NCBI RefSeq assembly: GCF_900155365.1
Contig: NZ_LT699739.1
Span: forward strand, 118,333 to 182,332
Length of the DNA: 64,000 nt
Source: Collinsella bouchesdurhonensis
GTDB taxonomy: Bacteria > Actinomycetota > Coriobacteriia > Coriobacteriales > Coriobacteriaceae
Reading direction: 5' to 3'
Shown in pieces: positions 26,000 to 35,275 of the stretch (the first letter of the stretch is position 1; each line of letters starts with the position of its first letter). Both the position numbers and the translations under genes were made by a program. The notes under the pieces were generated by a model that ran no database searches, was not told the origin of the DNA, and saw only the letters and a list, made by a program, of their open reading frames with translations.

Positions 26000-27049
26000 C
26001 TAGAACAAGAACATGAAGAGCTTCGCCATCGCGTAGCTGATGATGCCGCATCCGGGGAACGTGAAAATCCAGGTGAGCATCATGTCTTTAACGACGCCAA
26101 AGTTAATGGCGGAAAGACGGCGGACCGCACCGACGCCCATGATGGCACTTGTCTTGGTGTGCGTGGTCGATACGGGAATGCCCAGCACGGTCATGACCAA
26201 AAGGCACAGCGAGCTGGAGAGGTCGGCAGAAAAACCCTGGTATTTTTCGAGTTTCACCATGTCCATGCCTACGGACTTGATGATCTTCTCGCCGCCCACG
26301 CTCGTGCCCAGGCCCATGGTTGCACTGCAAAGCACCATAAGCCATACGGGGATTATGGCTCCGGCAACATCGGGCTGGCCAGAGGCAAATGCCACGCCCA
26401 GGAAGAGCACGCCGATAAACTTCTGGCCGTCTTGCGCGCCATGCATAAAACTCATGGTTGCGGCGCCAAAGATCTGTGCGTACTTAAAGAACGTGTCGGT
26501 ACGCCGACGGTCGAGGCCTGCGCAAATAACGGTAACCACTTTTGCGGTTGCCCAGCCAATCGCAAAGCCAAAGAGCAGGCTCATCACCAAGCCATAGATG
26601 ACCTTGATCCATTCGTTCATATTGACGCCGCCGGCACCTCCCAGGGCAATGGCGGCTCCGGTGAGACCGGCGATGAGGCTGTGGCTTTCGCTGGTGGGGA
26701 TGCCGAAGATAGAGGCGCCCACGCTATAGACCACAATGGAGAAGAGCGCTGCGCACAGCGCTACAAGCGCCATGGTCGTATCTCCGCCAAAGTCGACCAT
26801 ATTGCTGATGGTCGAGGCTACGCTCGCGTTGATATGAGTCATGATAAGAACGCCAAAGAAGTTGCAGATGGCGCTCATGATAATGGCCGATCGCACGCGC
26901 ATGCACCGCGTAGTGACGCAGGTGGCGATGGCATTAGGGGCATCGGTCCAGCCGTTGACGAAGATGACGCCCAGCGTAAGGACAACGGTGATTGCCAAAA
27001 CAGGATTCGAGGTTACCTGTTGGAGAAAAGACGCAAGAGAGATTCCCAT
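26000..27049 (-). CDS. pit: Low-affinity inorganic phosphate transporter (PiT family)
   Basis: A 349-residue membrane protein with about ten spans. GWTDAPNAIATCVTTRCM near the N-terminus and the internally repeated GIPVSTTHTKTSAIMGVGA and GIPTSESHSLIAGLTGAAI stretches are PiT hallmarks (inverted repeats that coordinate phosphate and cation). PiT carriers move metal-phosphate with protons or sodium. It is transcribed with the DUF47 gene. Together with pstSCAB this gives the cell low- and high-affinity phosphate uptake within 10 kb. Confidence 0.93.
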   Translation of the reverse strand: MGISLASFLQQVTSNPVLAITVVLTLGVIFVNGWTDAPNAIATCVTTRCMRVRSAIIMSAICNFFGVLIMTHINASVASTISNMVDFGGDTTMALVALCAALFSIVVYSVGASIFGIPTSESHSLIAGLTGAAIALGGAGGVNMNEWIKVIYGLVMSLLFGFAIGWATAKVVTVICAGLDRRRTDTFFKYAQIFGAATMSFMHGAQDGQKFIGVLFLGVAFASGQPDVAGAIIPVWLMVLCSATMGLGTSVGGEKIIKSVGMDMVKLEKYQGFSADLSSSLCLLVMTVLGIPVSTTHTKTSAIMGVGAVRRLSAINFGVVKDMMLTWIFTFPGCGIISYAMAKLFMFLF

Positions 27050-27199
27050 GACGTCCGCCTTAATCGAATTTCGCTACAAACGTGAACTAAGATACCCGTT
27101 ACACGACCCTGACGCACGGTCGATGTTTGCGGGCGTAGTTATTTTCTCGGCAATCGACGATTTGGTAAAGCGTTTTAAGCGTTTTGGGAAAGAGAAAGA

Positions 27200-27582
27200 C
27201 GAAGTGGGCCGATAAGCCGGGTTCTGTCGTGGACGATCATTTATCTTTGCCCGCGCACCTTGGTGCGCGGTGCAGCAGTCGCACGCAACCCGAACGCGGA
27301 CCGGGCCAGCCCATAGCGTTCCTATTCGCGTTTGCTCCGGATGGGGTTTACCAAGCCGCCGCGTCACCGCGACGCTGGTGGTCTCTTACACCACCGTTTC
27401 AGCTTTTCCCTTTACGTGCGCCAAGGCGCGCGCAGGTGGGAGTCTTCTTTTCTGCGGCACTAATCCGTCGGGTCACCCCGCCTGGCCGTTAGCCAGCATC
27501 CTGCCCTGCGGAGCCCGGACTTTCCTCACGGACGACATGCCCCTGACGGGACTGCGTACGCGCGATCGCCTGGCCCACTTCG
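27200..27582 (-). ncRNA. rnpB: RNase P RNA component
   Basis: Read on the minus strand, the conserved blocks of bacterial type A RNase P RNA appear in order: GAGGAAAGTCCGGGCTCC near the 5' end, GCAGGATGCTGGCTAACGG, and near the 3' end ACAGAACCCGGCTTATCGG. The 5' CGAAGTGGGCC and 3' GGCCCACTTCG ends pair to form helix P1, which sets the boundaries. The RNA is the catalytic part of RNase P, which removes tRNA leaders. TACAAT just upstream of the 5' end may be the -10 box. Confidence 0.95.
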
Positions 27583-27705
27583 CAGGGAAGCATTGTAGCA
27601 CACGCTATAATGCATGCAGATATACGACGCGCGCCGCAACTTCATTTGCACAAATGGATTATGGGCTCGCGCATGGCTGATACGAGACGAAAGGTCGATG
27701 CGCCC

Positions 27706-28371
27706 ATGTTGATCAAAGAATTCTGTGCCGAGAACTTCGAGCATGTTGCCGAGGCAATCGATGCTGGCGCCAAGCGAATCGAGCTGTGCGACAATCTGGC
27801 TGTGGGTGGAACCACGCCTTCGTACGGCGTGATCGCGCACACCTGTGAGTACGCCTTGTCTCATGGCGTGGCCGTGATGACGATGATTCGCCCGCGCGGT
27901 GGTAACTTTGTCTACTCTGACGAAGAAGTCGAGATGATGCTGGACGATATCGAGGCAGCGCGCAGCCTGGGCAGCACCGGCGTGGTCTTTGGCTGTCTGA
28001 CCGAGGCGGGGGAGTTGGACACCCCTGCACTCGAGCGCCTGATCGCCATGGCACATGTTCCCACGGTCGAGTCTGAGCGCGGCATGCGCATTACCTTCCA
28101 CATGGCCTTTGACGATATGCCCGCCGAGCTTCAGTTCGATGCAATCGATTGGCTTTCCGAACATGGTGTCGATCGCATCCTGACTCATGGCGGTCCTGCC
28201 GGCACCAACATCGATGACAACATCCCCCGTCTGCAGGAGCTTGCCGAGTACGCTGCGGGCAGTCTGATCATCCTCCCGGGCGCGGGCATCACCTATGCCA
28301 ATGCCGAGCAGGTTGCGAGTGCCGTGGGCGTCTCCGAGGTGCATGGCACCAAGATCGTGAAGCTTGGGTAG
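27706..28371 (+). CDS. cutC: CutC family protein
   Basis: A 221-residue TIM-barrel protein of the CutC family, first linked to copper homeostasis in E. coli, though the biochemical role is unsettled. Motifs include IKEFCAENFEHVAEAIDAGAKRIELCDNL, VMTMIRPRGGNFVYSDEE, GVVFGCLTEAGELD, ITFHMAFDD and RILTHGGP. The ATG at 27706 matches the family N-terminus; ATGs at 27610 and 27673 would add unrelated residues. It overlaps no RNA: rnpB ends 120 nt upstream on the other strand. Confidence 0.85.
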   Translation: MLIKEFCAENFEHVAEAIDAGAKRIELCDNLAVGGTTPSYGVIAHTCEYALSHGVAVMTMIRPRGGNFVYSDEEVEMMLDDIEAARSLGSTGVVFGCLTEAGELDTPALERLIAMAHVPTVESERGMRITFHMAFDDMPAELQFDAIDWLSEHGVDRILTHGGPAGTNIDDNIPRLQELAEYAAGSLIILPGAGITYANAEQVASAVGVSEVHGTKIVKLG

Positions 28372-28377
28372 GCGTTT

Positions 28378-29022
28378 GTGGAGAGCTATTTCACGTTGCG
28401 TGCGGACGTCGAGGCAACCGGTGAGTTTGTTGATCGTAAAAGCCGCTTTATCGCCCAGTTGGTCCATATCGAATCCGAGGAAGAGGCAAACGACTTCATC
28501 GCCGCCGTTCGCGCACGCCATTACGATGCGCGCCATAACGTCCCCGCTTGGATTTGCACCGATGGTCGCGAGCGACAATCCGACGACGGCGAGCCTAGCC
28601 GAACGAGCGGGATGCCCACGCTCGAAGTGCTGCGCGGTGAGGGTCTTAAGGACATCTGCTGTGTGACCACGCGTTACTTTGGCGGAACCCTTTTGGGTCC
28701 GGGTGGCCTGGTGCGTGCCTATACCGCTGCGGCGCAGGCGGCGGTGGCGCATGCGCGCGAGGCGGGCATGATCGTCGAGATGACGAGCGTGACGCCGGTC
28801 GATGTCACGCTTGATTATGCTCAATACGAGCAAGTTCTCCATATTGCCGAAGGCCTGGGTGCCGCTGTTGCCTCGACCGATTTTACCGATCGTGTGGTCT
28901 TGCACCTTGTATTTCGCTCGGGTGAGGAGCTGCCATTTTGCGACAAGATGCGCGAGCTCATGGCGGGACGCGAAGAGATCTTGGTGGCTCCGGCGCACTT
29001 TGCCGAGTTTACGCGCCAGTAG
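28378..29022 (+). CDS. YigZ/IMPACT family protein
   Basis: A 214-residue member of the YigZ/IMPACT (UPF0029) family. KSRFIAQLVHIESEEEANDFI, ARHNVPAWICTDG, SDDGEPSRTSGMPTLEVL and VTTRYFGGTLLGPGGLVRAY are diagnostic, followed by the small C-terminal alpha-beta domain. The molecular function in bacteria is not established. The GTG start at 28378 is 6 nt after cutC, suggesting an operon. Confidence 0.88.
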   Translation: MESYFTLRADVEATGEFVDRKSRFIAQLVHIESEEEANDFIAAVRARHYDARHNVPAWICTDGRERQSDDGEPSRTSGMPTLEVLRGEGLKDICCVTTRYFGGTLLGPGGLVRAYTAAAQAAVAHAREAGMIVEMTSVTPVDVTLDYAQYEQVLHIAEGLGAAVASTDFTDRVVLHLVFRSGEELPFCDKMRELMAGREEILVAPAHFAEFTRQ

Positions 29023-29057
29023 GTCGTGCTCCAGGGTTGCTCGTCATATGCATGAAG

Positions 29058-29100
29058 AAGGTCCCGCCCAGGCGTTGGAAAACGTTCTGAGCGGGACCTT
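29058..29100. terminator. Hairpin between convergent genes
   Basis: A 10-bp perfect stem (AAGGTCCCGC / GCGGGACCTT) with a 23-nt loop lies between the YigZ gene and the convergent minus-strand gene. There is no clear T run, so its strength as a terminator is uncertain. Confidence 0.45.
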
Positions 29101-29129
29101 GCTATGCGTATCGTCTATAGACAGCTGGG

Positions 29130-29576
29130 CTACGCCTGCTGCTCGCCGATGATCTGAATGGCGATCTCGACGGCGTCGTCAATGCAGCCGGGGCAGCTGC
29201 GGATAGGGCCGGCATCGGAACCTACACCCTTAAGCTCTCGGCAGATGGTCGTCGTGTTTTTATCCTTGAAGCGCGCAGCGGCCTCGCGGGAGAGCTTATA
29301 GGAGTGTCGCTTGGTTGTGGGGTTCGCCATGCCCTCGCTGTTCAGCAGGCCCAAGATGGCGACGGCTCCCGAGAGGGCGCCGCAGGTCTCGGTCATGCCG
29401 CCCATGCCCGCGCCGAATCCCTCGAGAATACGAAACGCGCTATCGGTATCAAAACCCAGTGCCGGGGCAAGCGAGCAGGCGACGGCTTGGGCGCAGTTGA
29501 ATCCCTGTTTATGGTAGGCGGCTGCCTGAGCCTTGCAGGCCTCGAGGTCGAGTTTGGTCATATCGATGGCGTTCAC
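29130..29576 (-). CDS. C_GCAxxG_C_C family protein
   Basis: A 148-residue protein of the C_GCAxxG_C_C family (putative redox-active, cysteine-rich). Conserved Cys/Gly blocks are FNCAQAVACSL, GFGAGMGGMTETCGALSGA and a C-terminal CRELKG...SCPGCIDDAVEI. The family name comes from this cysteine pattern; metal or disulfide chemistry is suspected but not proven. The GTG at 29576 has AAAGGGG upstream on the minus strand and was preferred over the longer frame to 29771. Confidence 0.85.
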   Translation of the reverse strand: MNAIDMTKLDLEACKAQAAAYHKQGFNCAQAVACSLAPALGFDTDSAFRILEGFGAGMGGMTETCGALSGAVAILGLLNSEGMANPTTKRHSYKLSREAAARFKDKNTTTICRELKGVGSDAGPIRSCPGCIDDAVEIAIQIIGEQQA

Positions 29577-29774
29577 GGTTACCCCTTTCGCTGGCGATTT
29601 CGTTCGCTCGACATTGTACTCGCATTTTGGGCGGTGGGGGATACGGTTTATGGTGCCGCATGGCGGCTGGTCAAGCGCCTCGCGATGCGGGATAATCCTA
29701 TGCAATTTATGGGTTGAGCAGGGTAAAGCCGGGGAGTATCTTTTTCCTATTCCGCACAAACAAAGGAGCATCTA

Positions 29775-31058
29775 ATGACCGAGCAGCGTATGGATACCAT
29801 TTGCGTCCAGGGTGGATATCATCCGGGCGATGCCGAGCCGCGCCAGGTTCCCATCTACCAGTCCACCACATGGAAGTACGACACTTCCGAGCATATGGGT
29901 CGTTTGTTCGACCTGGAGGAGAGCGGTTATTTCTACAGCCGCCTGCAGAACCCCACTTGCGACCTCGTGGCGGCAAAGATCGCCGAGATGGAGGGCGGCT
30001 CTGTGGCCATGCTCACCAGCTCCGGCATGGCAGCGAACTTCCTTGCCATTTTCAATATCGCTGAGGCGGGTGACCATGTGGTGGCAAGCTCCGCTATCTA
30101 CGGCGGTACATATAACCTGCTATCGCATACCATGAAGCGCATGGGCCTCACCTGCACCTTCGTGGCACCCGATTGCTCCGACGAGGAGCTCGAGGCGGCT
30201 TTTCGTCCCAACACCAAGCTCGTTTTTGGCGAGACCATCGCGAACCCGGCCCTTGCCGTGCTCGATATCGAGCGCTTTGCCACGGCGGCGCATGAGCACG
30301 GTGTACCTCTGATGGTCGACAACACGTTCCCCACGCCCGTGATGTGTCGGCCTATCGAATGGGGCGCCGATATCGTTACGCACTCAACCACCAAGTACAT
30401 GGATGGTCATGCCGCCTACCTGGGCGGTGTGATCGTGGATGCTGGCAAGTTCGATTGGATGGCTCATGCCGATAAGTTCCCGGGCCTCACTACGCCCGAC
30501 GAGAGCTACCACGGCGTGACCTATGCCGAGAAGTTCGGCCTTGAGGGCGCCTTCATCACCAAGGCGACCGCGCAGCTCATGCGTGACCTCGGCCCCATGC
30601 AGAATCCCCAAGCAGCCTTCTTCCTCAACAGCTCGCTCGAGAGCCTGCACGTGCGCATGCCACGCCACTGTGAAAACGGCCTGGCTGTGGCAACGTACCT
30701 CAAGAACCATCCCAAGATTCGCTTTGTGAGCTACCCGGGCCTTGAGGGCGATCCTTATTACGAGATCGCGAAGAAGTACATGCCCAACGGCACCTGCGGT
30801 GTTGTGAGCTTTGGCTTTGAGGGTGGCCGCGCTGCAGCAGAGACTTTCATGAAGAATCTCTCGCTGTGCCAAATCGCCACGCACGTGGCCGATGCTCGTA
30901 CCTGCTGCCTGCATCCCGCAAATGCAACGCATCGCCAGATGAACGATGCCGAGCTTGAGGCCTGTGGCATCAGCCCCGATATGGTGCGCCTATCCTGCGG
31001 CCTCGAGTCCTCGCAGGATCTGATTGCCGATATCGAGCACGCCCTTTCGCTTGTTTAG
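29775..31058 (+). CDS. metY: O-acetylhomoserine sulfhydrylase / Cys-Met PLP enzyme
   Basis: A 427-residue PLP enzyme of the Cys/Met metabolism family. The PLP lysine lies in THSTTKYMDGHA, the cofactor phosphate loop is SSGMAANF, and YSRLQNPTCDLVAAKIAEMEGG and LSCGLESSQDLIADIEHAL are typical. The length and N-terminus (MDTICVQGGYHPGDAEPRQVPIYQSTTW) best fit O-acetylhomoserine aminocarboxypropyltransferase, which makes homocysteine from O-acetylhomoserine and sulfide. Methionine gamma-lyase is the main alternative. AAAGGAG precedes the ATG. No SAM riboswitch is visible in the 200-nt leader. Confidence 0.82.
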   Translation: MTEQRMDTICVQGGYHPGDAEPRQVPIYQSTTWKYDTSEHMGRLFDLEESGYFYSRLQNPTCDLVAAKIAEMEGGSVAMLTSSGMAANFLAIFNIAEAGDHVVASSAIYGGTYNLLSHTMKRMGLTCTFVAPDCSDEELEAAFRPNTKLVFGETIANPALAVLDIERFATAAHEHGVPLMVDNTFPTPVMCRPIEWGADIVTHSTTKYMDGHAAYLGGVIVDAGKFDWMAHADKFPGLTTPDESYHGVTYAEKFGLEGAFITKATAQLMRDLGPMQNPQAAFFLNSSLESLHVRMPRHCENGLAVATYLKNHPKIRFVSYPGLEGDPYYEIAKKYMPNGTCGVVSFGFEGGRAAAETFMKNLSLCQIATHVADARTCCLHPANATHRQMNDAELEACGISPDMVRLSCGLESSQDLIADIEHALSLV

Positions 31059-31209
31059 AAAAGCGAGTCATGCACGAGGCGCGGGTGTCGTGTTCTTGCC
31101 ATGCTTTCGGGGTATGAATCGGCCTGCGTAGTAGAATGAAACGGAATATTCGGTGCCTTCGGCGCGCGTGGTTGTCCCTCGCGCGCCGAGACCGTAAAGA
31201 GGAGCATAT

Positions 31210-32055
31210 ATGGCAAAGAACACCGTTTTGACGCTCAAGAAGAAAGTTGATGAGGGCGGTAAGGTCACCATGGTGACCAGCTATGACTACACGATGGCGG
31301 CGCTTGTCGAAGAAGCCGGTATCGATATGATCCTCGTAGGCGATTCTCTGGGCATGACCATGATGGGCTACGATTCGACCCTGCCCGTGACTATGGACGA
31401 CATGGTTCATCATACGCGTTGCGTTACGCGCGCCTGCAATGACACCTTTGTGGTGGGCGACATGCCTTTTGGCTCTTACCAAACCGACATTCCCACTGCT
31501 GTGGCAAACGCTGCGCGTCTTATGAAGGAGGGCCGTTGCCAGGCCGTTAAGCTCGAAGGCGGCGTGACCGTTTGCGAGCAGATTCGCGCGATGACGCAGG
31601 CAGGTATTCCCGTGGTGGGGCATATCGGCCTCACACCGCAGTCTGTCAACGCCTTTGGTGGTTTTAAGGTGCAAGGCAAGTCTGTGGAGGCAGCCAAGCA
31701 GCTCGTCGAGGATGCCTTGGCCATCGAGGCCGCGGGCGCTTTCTCGATTGTGCTCGAGTGCGTGCCGGCAGACCTTGCCACCTATGTGACCGAGCAGTTG
31801 AGTTCGGCATTCACGATCGGCATCGGTGCCGGTAGCGGCACGGACGGCCAGGTGCTTGTCGCGCAGGACCTGCTCGGTATGACCACGGGTGGATTCAAGC
31901 CCAAGATGGTGCGTCAGTTTGGACAGATCGGCGAGGCCATGAAGCAGGCCTATCGCGCCTATGATGAAGCTGTCCAGTCGGGAGATTTCCCCGCTGCCGC
32001 CGAGAGCTACAAGATCGATCCCGCCGTGATGGAGGAGCTTCACGCCGCCAAATAA
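31210..32055 (+). CDS. panB: Ketopantoate hydroxymethyltransferase PanB
   Basis: A 281-residue decameric TIM-barrel enzyme that makes ketopantoate from ketoisovalerate and methylene-THF, the first step of pantothenate synthesis. MVTSYDYTMAALVEEAGIDMILVGDSLGM, DMPFGSY, VKLEGG, GHIGLTPQSVNAFGG and ECVPADLA are strong signatures (metal ligands in DSL and DMPF, catalytic Glu in VLECVP). GAGGAG lies upstream. It is the first gene of panB-panC-panG-panD. Confidence 0.97.
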   Translation: MAKNTVLTLKKKVDEGGKVTMVTSYDYTMAALVEEAGIDMILVGDSLGMTMMGYDSTLPVTMDDMVHHTRCVTRACNDTFVVGDMPFGSYQTDIPTAVANAARLMKEGRCQAVKLEGGVTVCEQIRAMTQAGIPVVGHIGLTPQSVNAFGGFKVQGKSVEAAKQLVEDALAIEAAGAFSIVLECVPADLATYVTEQLSSAFTIGIGAGSGTDGQVLVAQDLLGMTTGGFKPKMVRQFGQIGEAMKQAYRAYDEAVQSGDFPAAAESYKIDPAVMEELHAAK

Positions 32056-32101
32056 CGAGGTCGGCTGATCATCTATCGTCACCGTTATCGAGGAGTTAAT
32101 G

Positions 32102-32959
32102 ATGCAAACAGCAGCTACCGTCGCCGAGGTCCGCGAGCAGGTGCGCGCATGGAAGCGTGAAGGCCTGACGATCGGACTCGTTCCCACCATGGGATTTTTG
32201 CACGAGGGCCACAAGAGCCTGATCGTGCGCGCTGCGGCCGAGAACGACCGCGTTGTCGTGTCCGACTTCGTGAACCCCACGCAGTTTGGTCCTACCGAGG
32301 ATCTGGAGAGCTACCCGCGCGATTTCGATCGCGACTGCAAGCTCTGCGAGGAGGCCGGCGCCGCACTGGTCTTTCACCCCGAACCCTCCGAGATGTACGC
32401 GCCCAACGCCTGTACCTATGTGAACATGGACGAGCTCACGCATGAGCTCTGTGGCCTTACGCGCCCGATCCACTTCCGTGGCGTGTGCACTGTCGTCTCC
32501 AAGCTTTTTAATATCGTGTGCCCCGATCGCGCCTACTTTGGCCAGAAGGACGCCCAACAGCTCGCTGTCATCCGTCGTATGGTTCGCGACCTTAACTTTG
32601 GCATCCAGATTGTGGGCTGCCCGATTATCCGCGAGGAGGATGGCCTGGCCAAGAGCTCGCGCAACACGTATCTTTCCGCCGAGGAACGCGTGGCGGCGCT
32701 GTGCCTTTCGCGTGCCGTGTTTGCTGGCCAGAAGATGGTCGAGGAGGGCGAACGCGACGCTGCGACGGTGCTCGACGCAATGAGGACCATTATCGAGGCC
32801 GAGCCGCTTGCCAAGATCGACTATGTGAAGATGGTCGACTTCGAGAACATTGTGCAGATCGAAAAGATTGGCGACGAGACCATCTTGTGCGCTATGGCTG
32901 TCTACATTGGCAAGACGCGTCTGATCGATAACTTTATCTTTGACCCGAAGGCCGAGTAG
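32102..32959 (+). CDS. panC: Pantothenate synthetase PanC
   Basis: A 285-residue adenylating ligase joining pantoate and beta-alanine. VPTMGFLHEGHKSLI carries the HxGH-type nucleotide motif, and FVNPTQFGPTEDLESYPR, FGQKDAQQLAVIRRM and GLAKSSRNTYLSAEER (KMSKS equivalent) follow. Two adjacent ATG codons exist (32099, 32102); the second has the better spacing from AGGAG. The stop overlaps the next start by one base. Confidence 0.97.
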   Translation: MQTAATVAEVREQVRAWKREGLTIGLVPTMGFLHEGHKSLIVRAAAENDRVVVSDFVNPTQFGPTEDLESYPRDFDRDCKLCEEAGAALVFHPEPSEMYAPNACTYVNMDELTHELCGLTRPIHFRGVCTVVSKLFNIVCPDRAYFGQKDAQQLAVIRRMVRDLNFGIQIVGCPIIREEDGLAKSSRNTYLSAEERVAALCLSRAVFAGQKMVEEGERDAATVLDAMRTIIEAEPLAKIDYVKMVDFENIVQIEKIGDETILCAMAVYIGKTRLIDNFIFDPKAE

Positions 32960-33774
32960 TGATTCTTGCACCTGTTGGTTTTGTCGGGGCGGGCAAGGTT
33001 GGCTGTTCGCTTGCGCGGTACCTGCAGCAAGATCCGATGCTCGGGCGGCCGGGGTTCTTTAGCAGGTCGGCGGAGCACGCCCGCGAGGCGGCGGAGTTTT
33101 GCGAGGGCTTTGCGTATGACTCAGTTGCAGGCCTTGTCCGCGACAGCCGGTTCATCTTTCTGACCGTGCCCGATGGTGCCATTCGCGAGCTTGCGGAAGG
33201 GCTTGCCGCCTGTAGCGTGGACCTTACCGGAAAGATCGTCGTGCACTGCTCGGGTGCGACTTCGTCCGATGCACTTACGGCGTGCCGCGAAGCCGGTGCG
33301 CACATTGCCTCCATGCACCCGCTCTATGCGGTGAGTAGCCGCTTTGAGTGCTGGCGTGAGCTTGGACATGCGTGGTTTTCGCTTGAGGGCGATGACGAGG
33401 CTGTCTGTCTGCTCGAGGCTATCCTCGATAGGCTTGGCAACAGGCATGCACGTATCGATGCGGCGGACAAGGTGCGCTACCACGCGGCTGCCGTCATGGC
33501 GTCAAATTTGGTCGTTGGCCTGTATCACGAGGCGGCTTCGCAGCTTGCCGCATGCGGTTTGAGTCAGGACGACGCCGAAGCCGCCCTGGCCTCGCTGTTC
33601 TTGGGCAATGCGGAGCACATCTCTCATGACGGTTGCGCCGCGGCACTTACCGGACCCGCTGCCCGAGGAGACACCCGGACTATCGAGGCTCATCTGAGCT
33701 GTCTTTCTGGAGATGATCGACAGATCTACCAGCTTCTGACCAATGTGTTGTACCGTATTGCGGCGCAACGTTAG
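32959..33774 (+). CDS. panG: Rossmann/DUF2520 protein, probable ketopantoate reductase PanG
   Basis: A 271-residue protein with an N-terminal NAD(P)-binding fold ([18 protein letters not shown], residues 4-21; [26 protein letters not shown]) and a C-terminal helical DUF2520 domain ([24 protein letters not shown]). A family with this build, PanG, reduces ketopantoate to pantoate in several bacteria lacking PanE. Here it lies between panC and panD and overlaps panC by one base (GTG at 32959). The missing reductase step of the operon is therefore the natural role, though inferred. Confidence 0.8.
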   Translation: MILAPVGFVGAGKVGCSLARYLQQDPMLGRPGFFSRSAEHAREAAEFCEGFAYDSVAGLVRDSRFIFLTVPDGAIRELAEGLAACSVDLTGKIVVHCSGATSSDALTACREAGAHIASMHPLYAVSSRFECWRELGHAWFSLEGDDEAVCLLEAILDRLGNRHARIDAADKVRYHAAAVMASNLVVGLYHEAASQLAACGLSQDDAEAALASLFLGNAEHISHDGCAAALTGPAARGDTRTIEAHLSCLSGDDRQIYQLLTNVLYRIAAQR

Positions 33775-33812
33775 CGCAACCACACCAACGCAACAAGGGG
33801 AGACTCTCTCGC

Positions 33813-34205
33813 ATGATGCTCACTATGCTCAAAGGCAAGATTCATCGCGCAACGGTCAAGCAGGCCGAGGTCGATTACATTGGCTCGATCACCATCGATT
33901 CGGAGCTGATGAAGGCCGCTGGCATTTTGGAGTACGAGAAGGTTCAGGTTGCAGACGTCAATAACGGCAAGCGCCTGGAGACCTATGTGATCGCCGGTGA
34001 GCCGGACAGCGGCATGATTTGCCTTAACGGTGCCGCCGCACATTATGTTGAGGTGGGCGATAAGGTGATCATCATGTGCTATGCGCAGGTAGATGAGCAT
34101 GAGGCCGCCCGGATGAAACCGCGCGTGGTCTTCGTGGACGACGATAACAAGGCCTCACGCATCACGCGTTACGAGAAACACGGCAGGCTGGAAGACTTGC
34201 AGTAG
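33813..34205 (+). CDS. panD: Aspartate 1-decarboxylase PanD
   Basis: A 130-residue pyruvoyl enzyme making beta-alanine from aspartate. [25 protein letters not shown] contains the self-cleavage site Gly24-Ser25, and the new N-terminal serine becomes the pyruvoyl group. [40 protein letters not shown] and RVVFVDDDN complete the family pattern. A GGGGAG lies 14 nt before the first ATG. It completes the pantothenate operon, and a strong terminator follows. Confidence 0.97.
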   Translation: MMLTMLKGKIHRATVKQAEVDYIGSITIDSELMKAAGILEYEKVQVADVNNGKRLETYVIAGEPDSGMICLNGAAAHYVEVGDKVIIMCYAQVDEHEAARMKPRVVFVDDDNKASRITRYEKHGRLEDLQ

Positions 34206-34212
34206 GCGCTAT

Positions 34213-34256
34213 GGGGAACAAGAGGGGCATGAACCTCTTGTTCCCTTTTTCTTTTT
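34213..34256 (+). terminator. Intrinsic terminator of the pan operon
   Basis: A 12-bp perfect stem (GGGAACAAGAGG / CCTCTTGTTCCC) with an 8-nt loop is followed by TTTTTCTTTTT. It lies directly after panD. Confidence 0.93.
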
Positions 34257-34269
34257 ACGAGGAGTGCCC

Positions 34270-35235
34270 ATGGTCACCACGAGCATTAGCTATCCCAGCC
34301 ACGATGGTTCTTCTGCGATTCGCGCTCTCTTATGGGAGCCTCAAGATGTTCACGACGGCCTGCGTGCCCCACGAGGCTTGATCCAGCTGGTTCACGGTAT
34401 GTCGGAGCATGTTGAGCGCTATACGGATTTTGCGGCGTATCTGTGCTCGCAAGGTTTTGCCGTCTGTGCAAACGACCACGTGGGTCACGGGGAATCGGTG
34501 TCTTGCGAAGAAGACTTGGGACACATGCCGCTGCGAGGCGGTGCCGATATTCTCGTTGCCGACGTGCATGAGCTGCGCTGCCGCGTGATGGAGAGCTTTG
34601 CGGTCGCCTATCCCGATTCTCATATCCCATATGCGGTCTTCGGGCACTCGATGGGTAGCTTCGTTACTCGCGTATACCTTACGCGTCATGCTTTTGGGGT
34701 CGATGCCGCGCTGATTTGCGGCACGGGCCAGCAACCCATGCTTATGGCGGTGGCCGGGCGCACCATCACCGGGCTCATCGCGCGCGCCCGCGGCGAGCGC
34801 TATCGCAGCAAGCTCGCCGATTCTCTAGGTGCGGGTGCCTATAGCAAGGCGATTAAGGATGCGCGCACGCCGCTTGATTGGCTCTCGACTGATGAAGCTG
34901 TGGTCGACGAGTACATTGCCGACCCCCGCTGTGGCCAGATGTTTAGCGTGGGTGCATATGCCACGCTGGCAACCCTTGTCAAAGAGGCCATTTCGAGCAA
35001 GGGAGCGCAGCGCGTGCCCAAGGGTCTCCCCCTGCTGTTTATCGCCGGCGCCGAGGACCCGGTAGGCGATTGCGGGCGCGGAGTGCGTGCTGCCGTAAAA
35101 GAGTATCGGGACGCAGGCGTCGAACGCGTTGACCTCAAGATATACGAAGGCGCGCGCCACGAGATTCTCAACGAACCCATTCGCCAGAACGTATATGCGG
35201 ATTGCGTCTTTTGGCTGGGTGAGCGAGGTCTCTAG
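34270..35235 (+). CDS. Alpha/beta hydrolase, monoacylglycerol-lipase type
   Basis: A 321-residue serine hydrolase of the S33 aminopeptidase/lysophospholipase group. The oxyanion region LIQLVHGMSEHVERY and DHVGHGES lie early; the nucleophile elbow is FGHSMGSFV. The acid AEDPVGD and the histidine EGARHEILNE complete the triad. This combination is typical of monoacylglycerol lipase-like or lysophospholipase proteins. No signal peptide is seen. The ATG at 34270 has GAGGAG five nt upstream. The natural substrate is unknown. Confidence 0.8.
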   Translation: MVTTSISYPSHDGSSAIRALLWEPQDVHDGLRAPRGLIQLVHGMSEHVERYTDFAAYLCSQGFAVCANDHVGHGESVSCEEDLGHMPLRGGADILVADVHELRCRVMESFAVAYPDSHIPYAVFGHSMGSFVTRVYLTRHAFGVDAALICGTGQQPMLMAVAGRTITGLIARARGERYRSKLADSLGAGAYSKAIKDARTPLDWLSTDEAVVDEYIADPRCGQMFSVGAYATLATLVKEAISSKGAQRVPKGLPLLFIAGAEDPVGDCGRGVRAAVKEYRDAGVERVDLKIYEGARHEILNEPIRQNVYADCVFWLGERGL

Positions 35236-35275
35236 CGCGCGCCGTTTATGCGACCGAATTGTAGAGGGATGGACC

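Noticed and set aside
25805-27085. A 426-codon + strand frame across the DUF47 and pit genes
   Set aside because: It is antisense to two well-supported genes, is hydrophilic and His-rich, and matches no family.
27184-27680. Several + strand open frames over 27.2-27.7 kb
   Set aside because: They lie on the reverse complement of the RNase P RNA, whose conserved blocks are clear.
29577-29774. SAM riboswitch upstream of the metY-like gene
   Set aside because: No recognisable SAM-I or SAM-II core in the leader.
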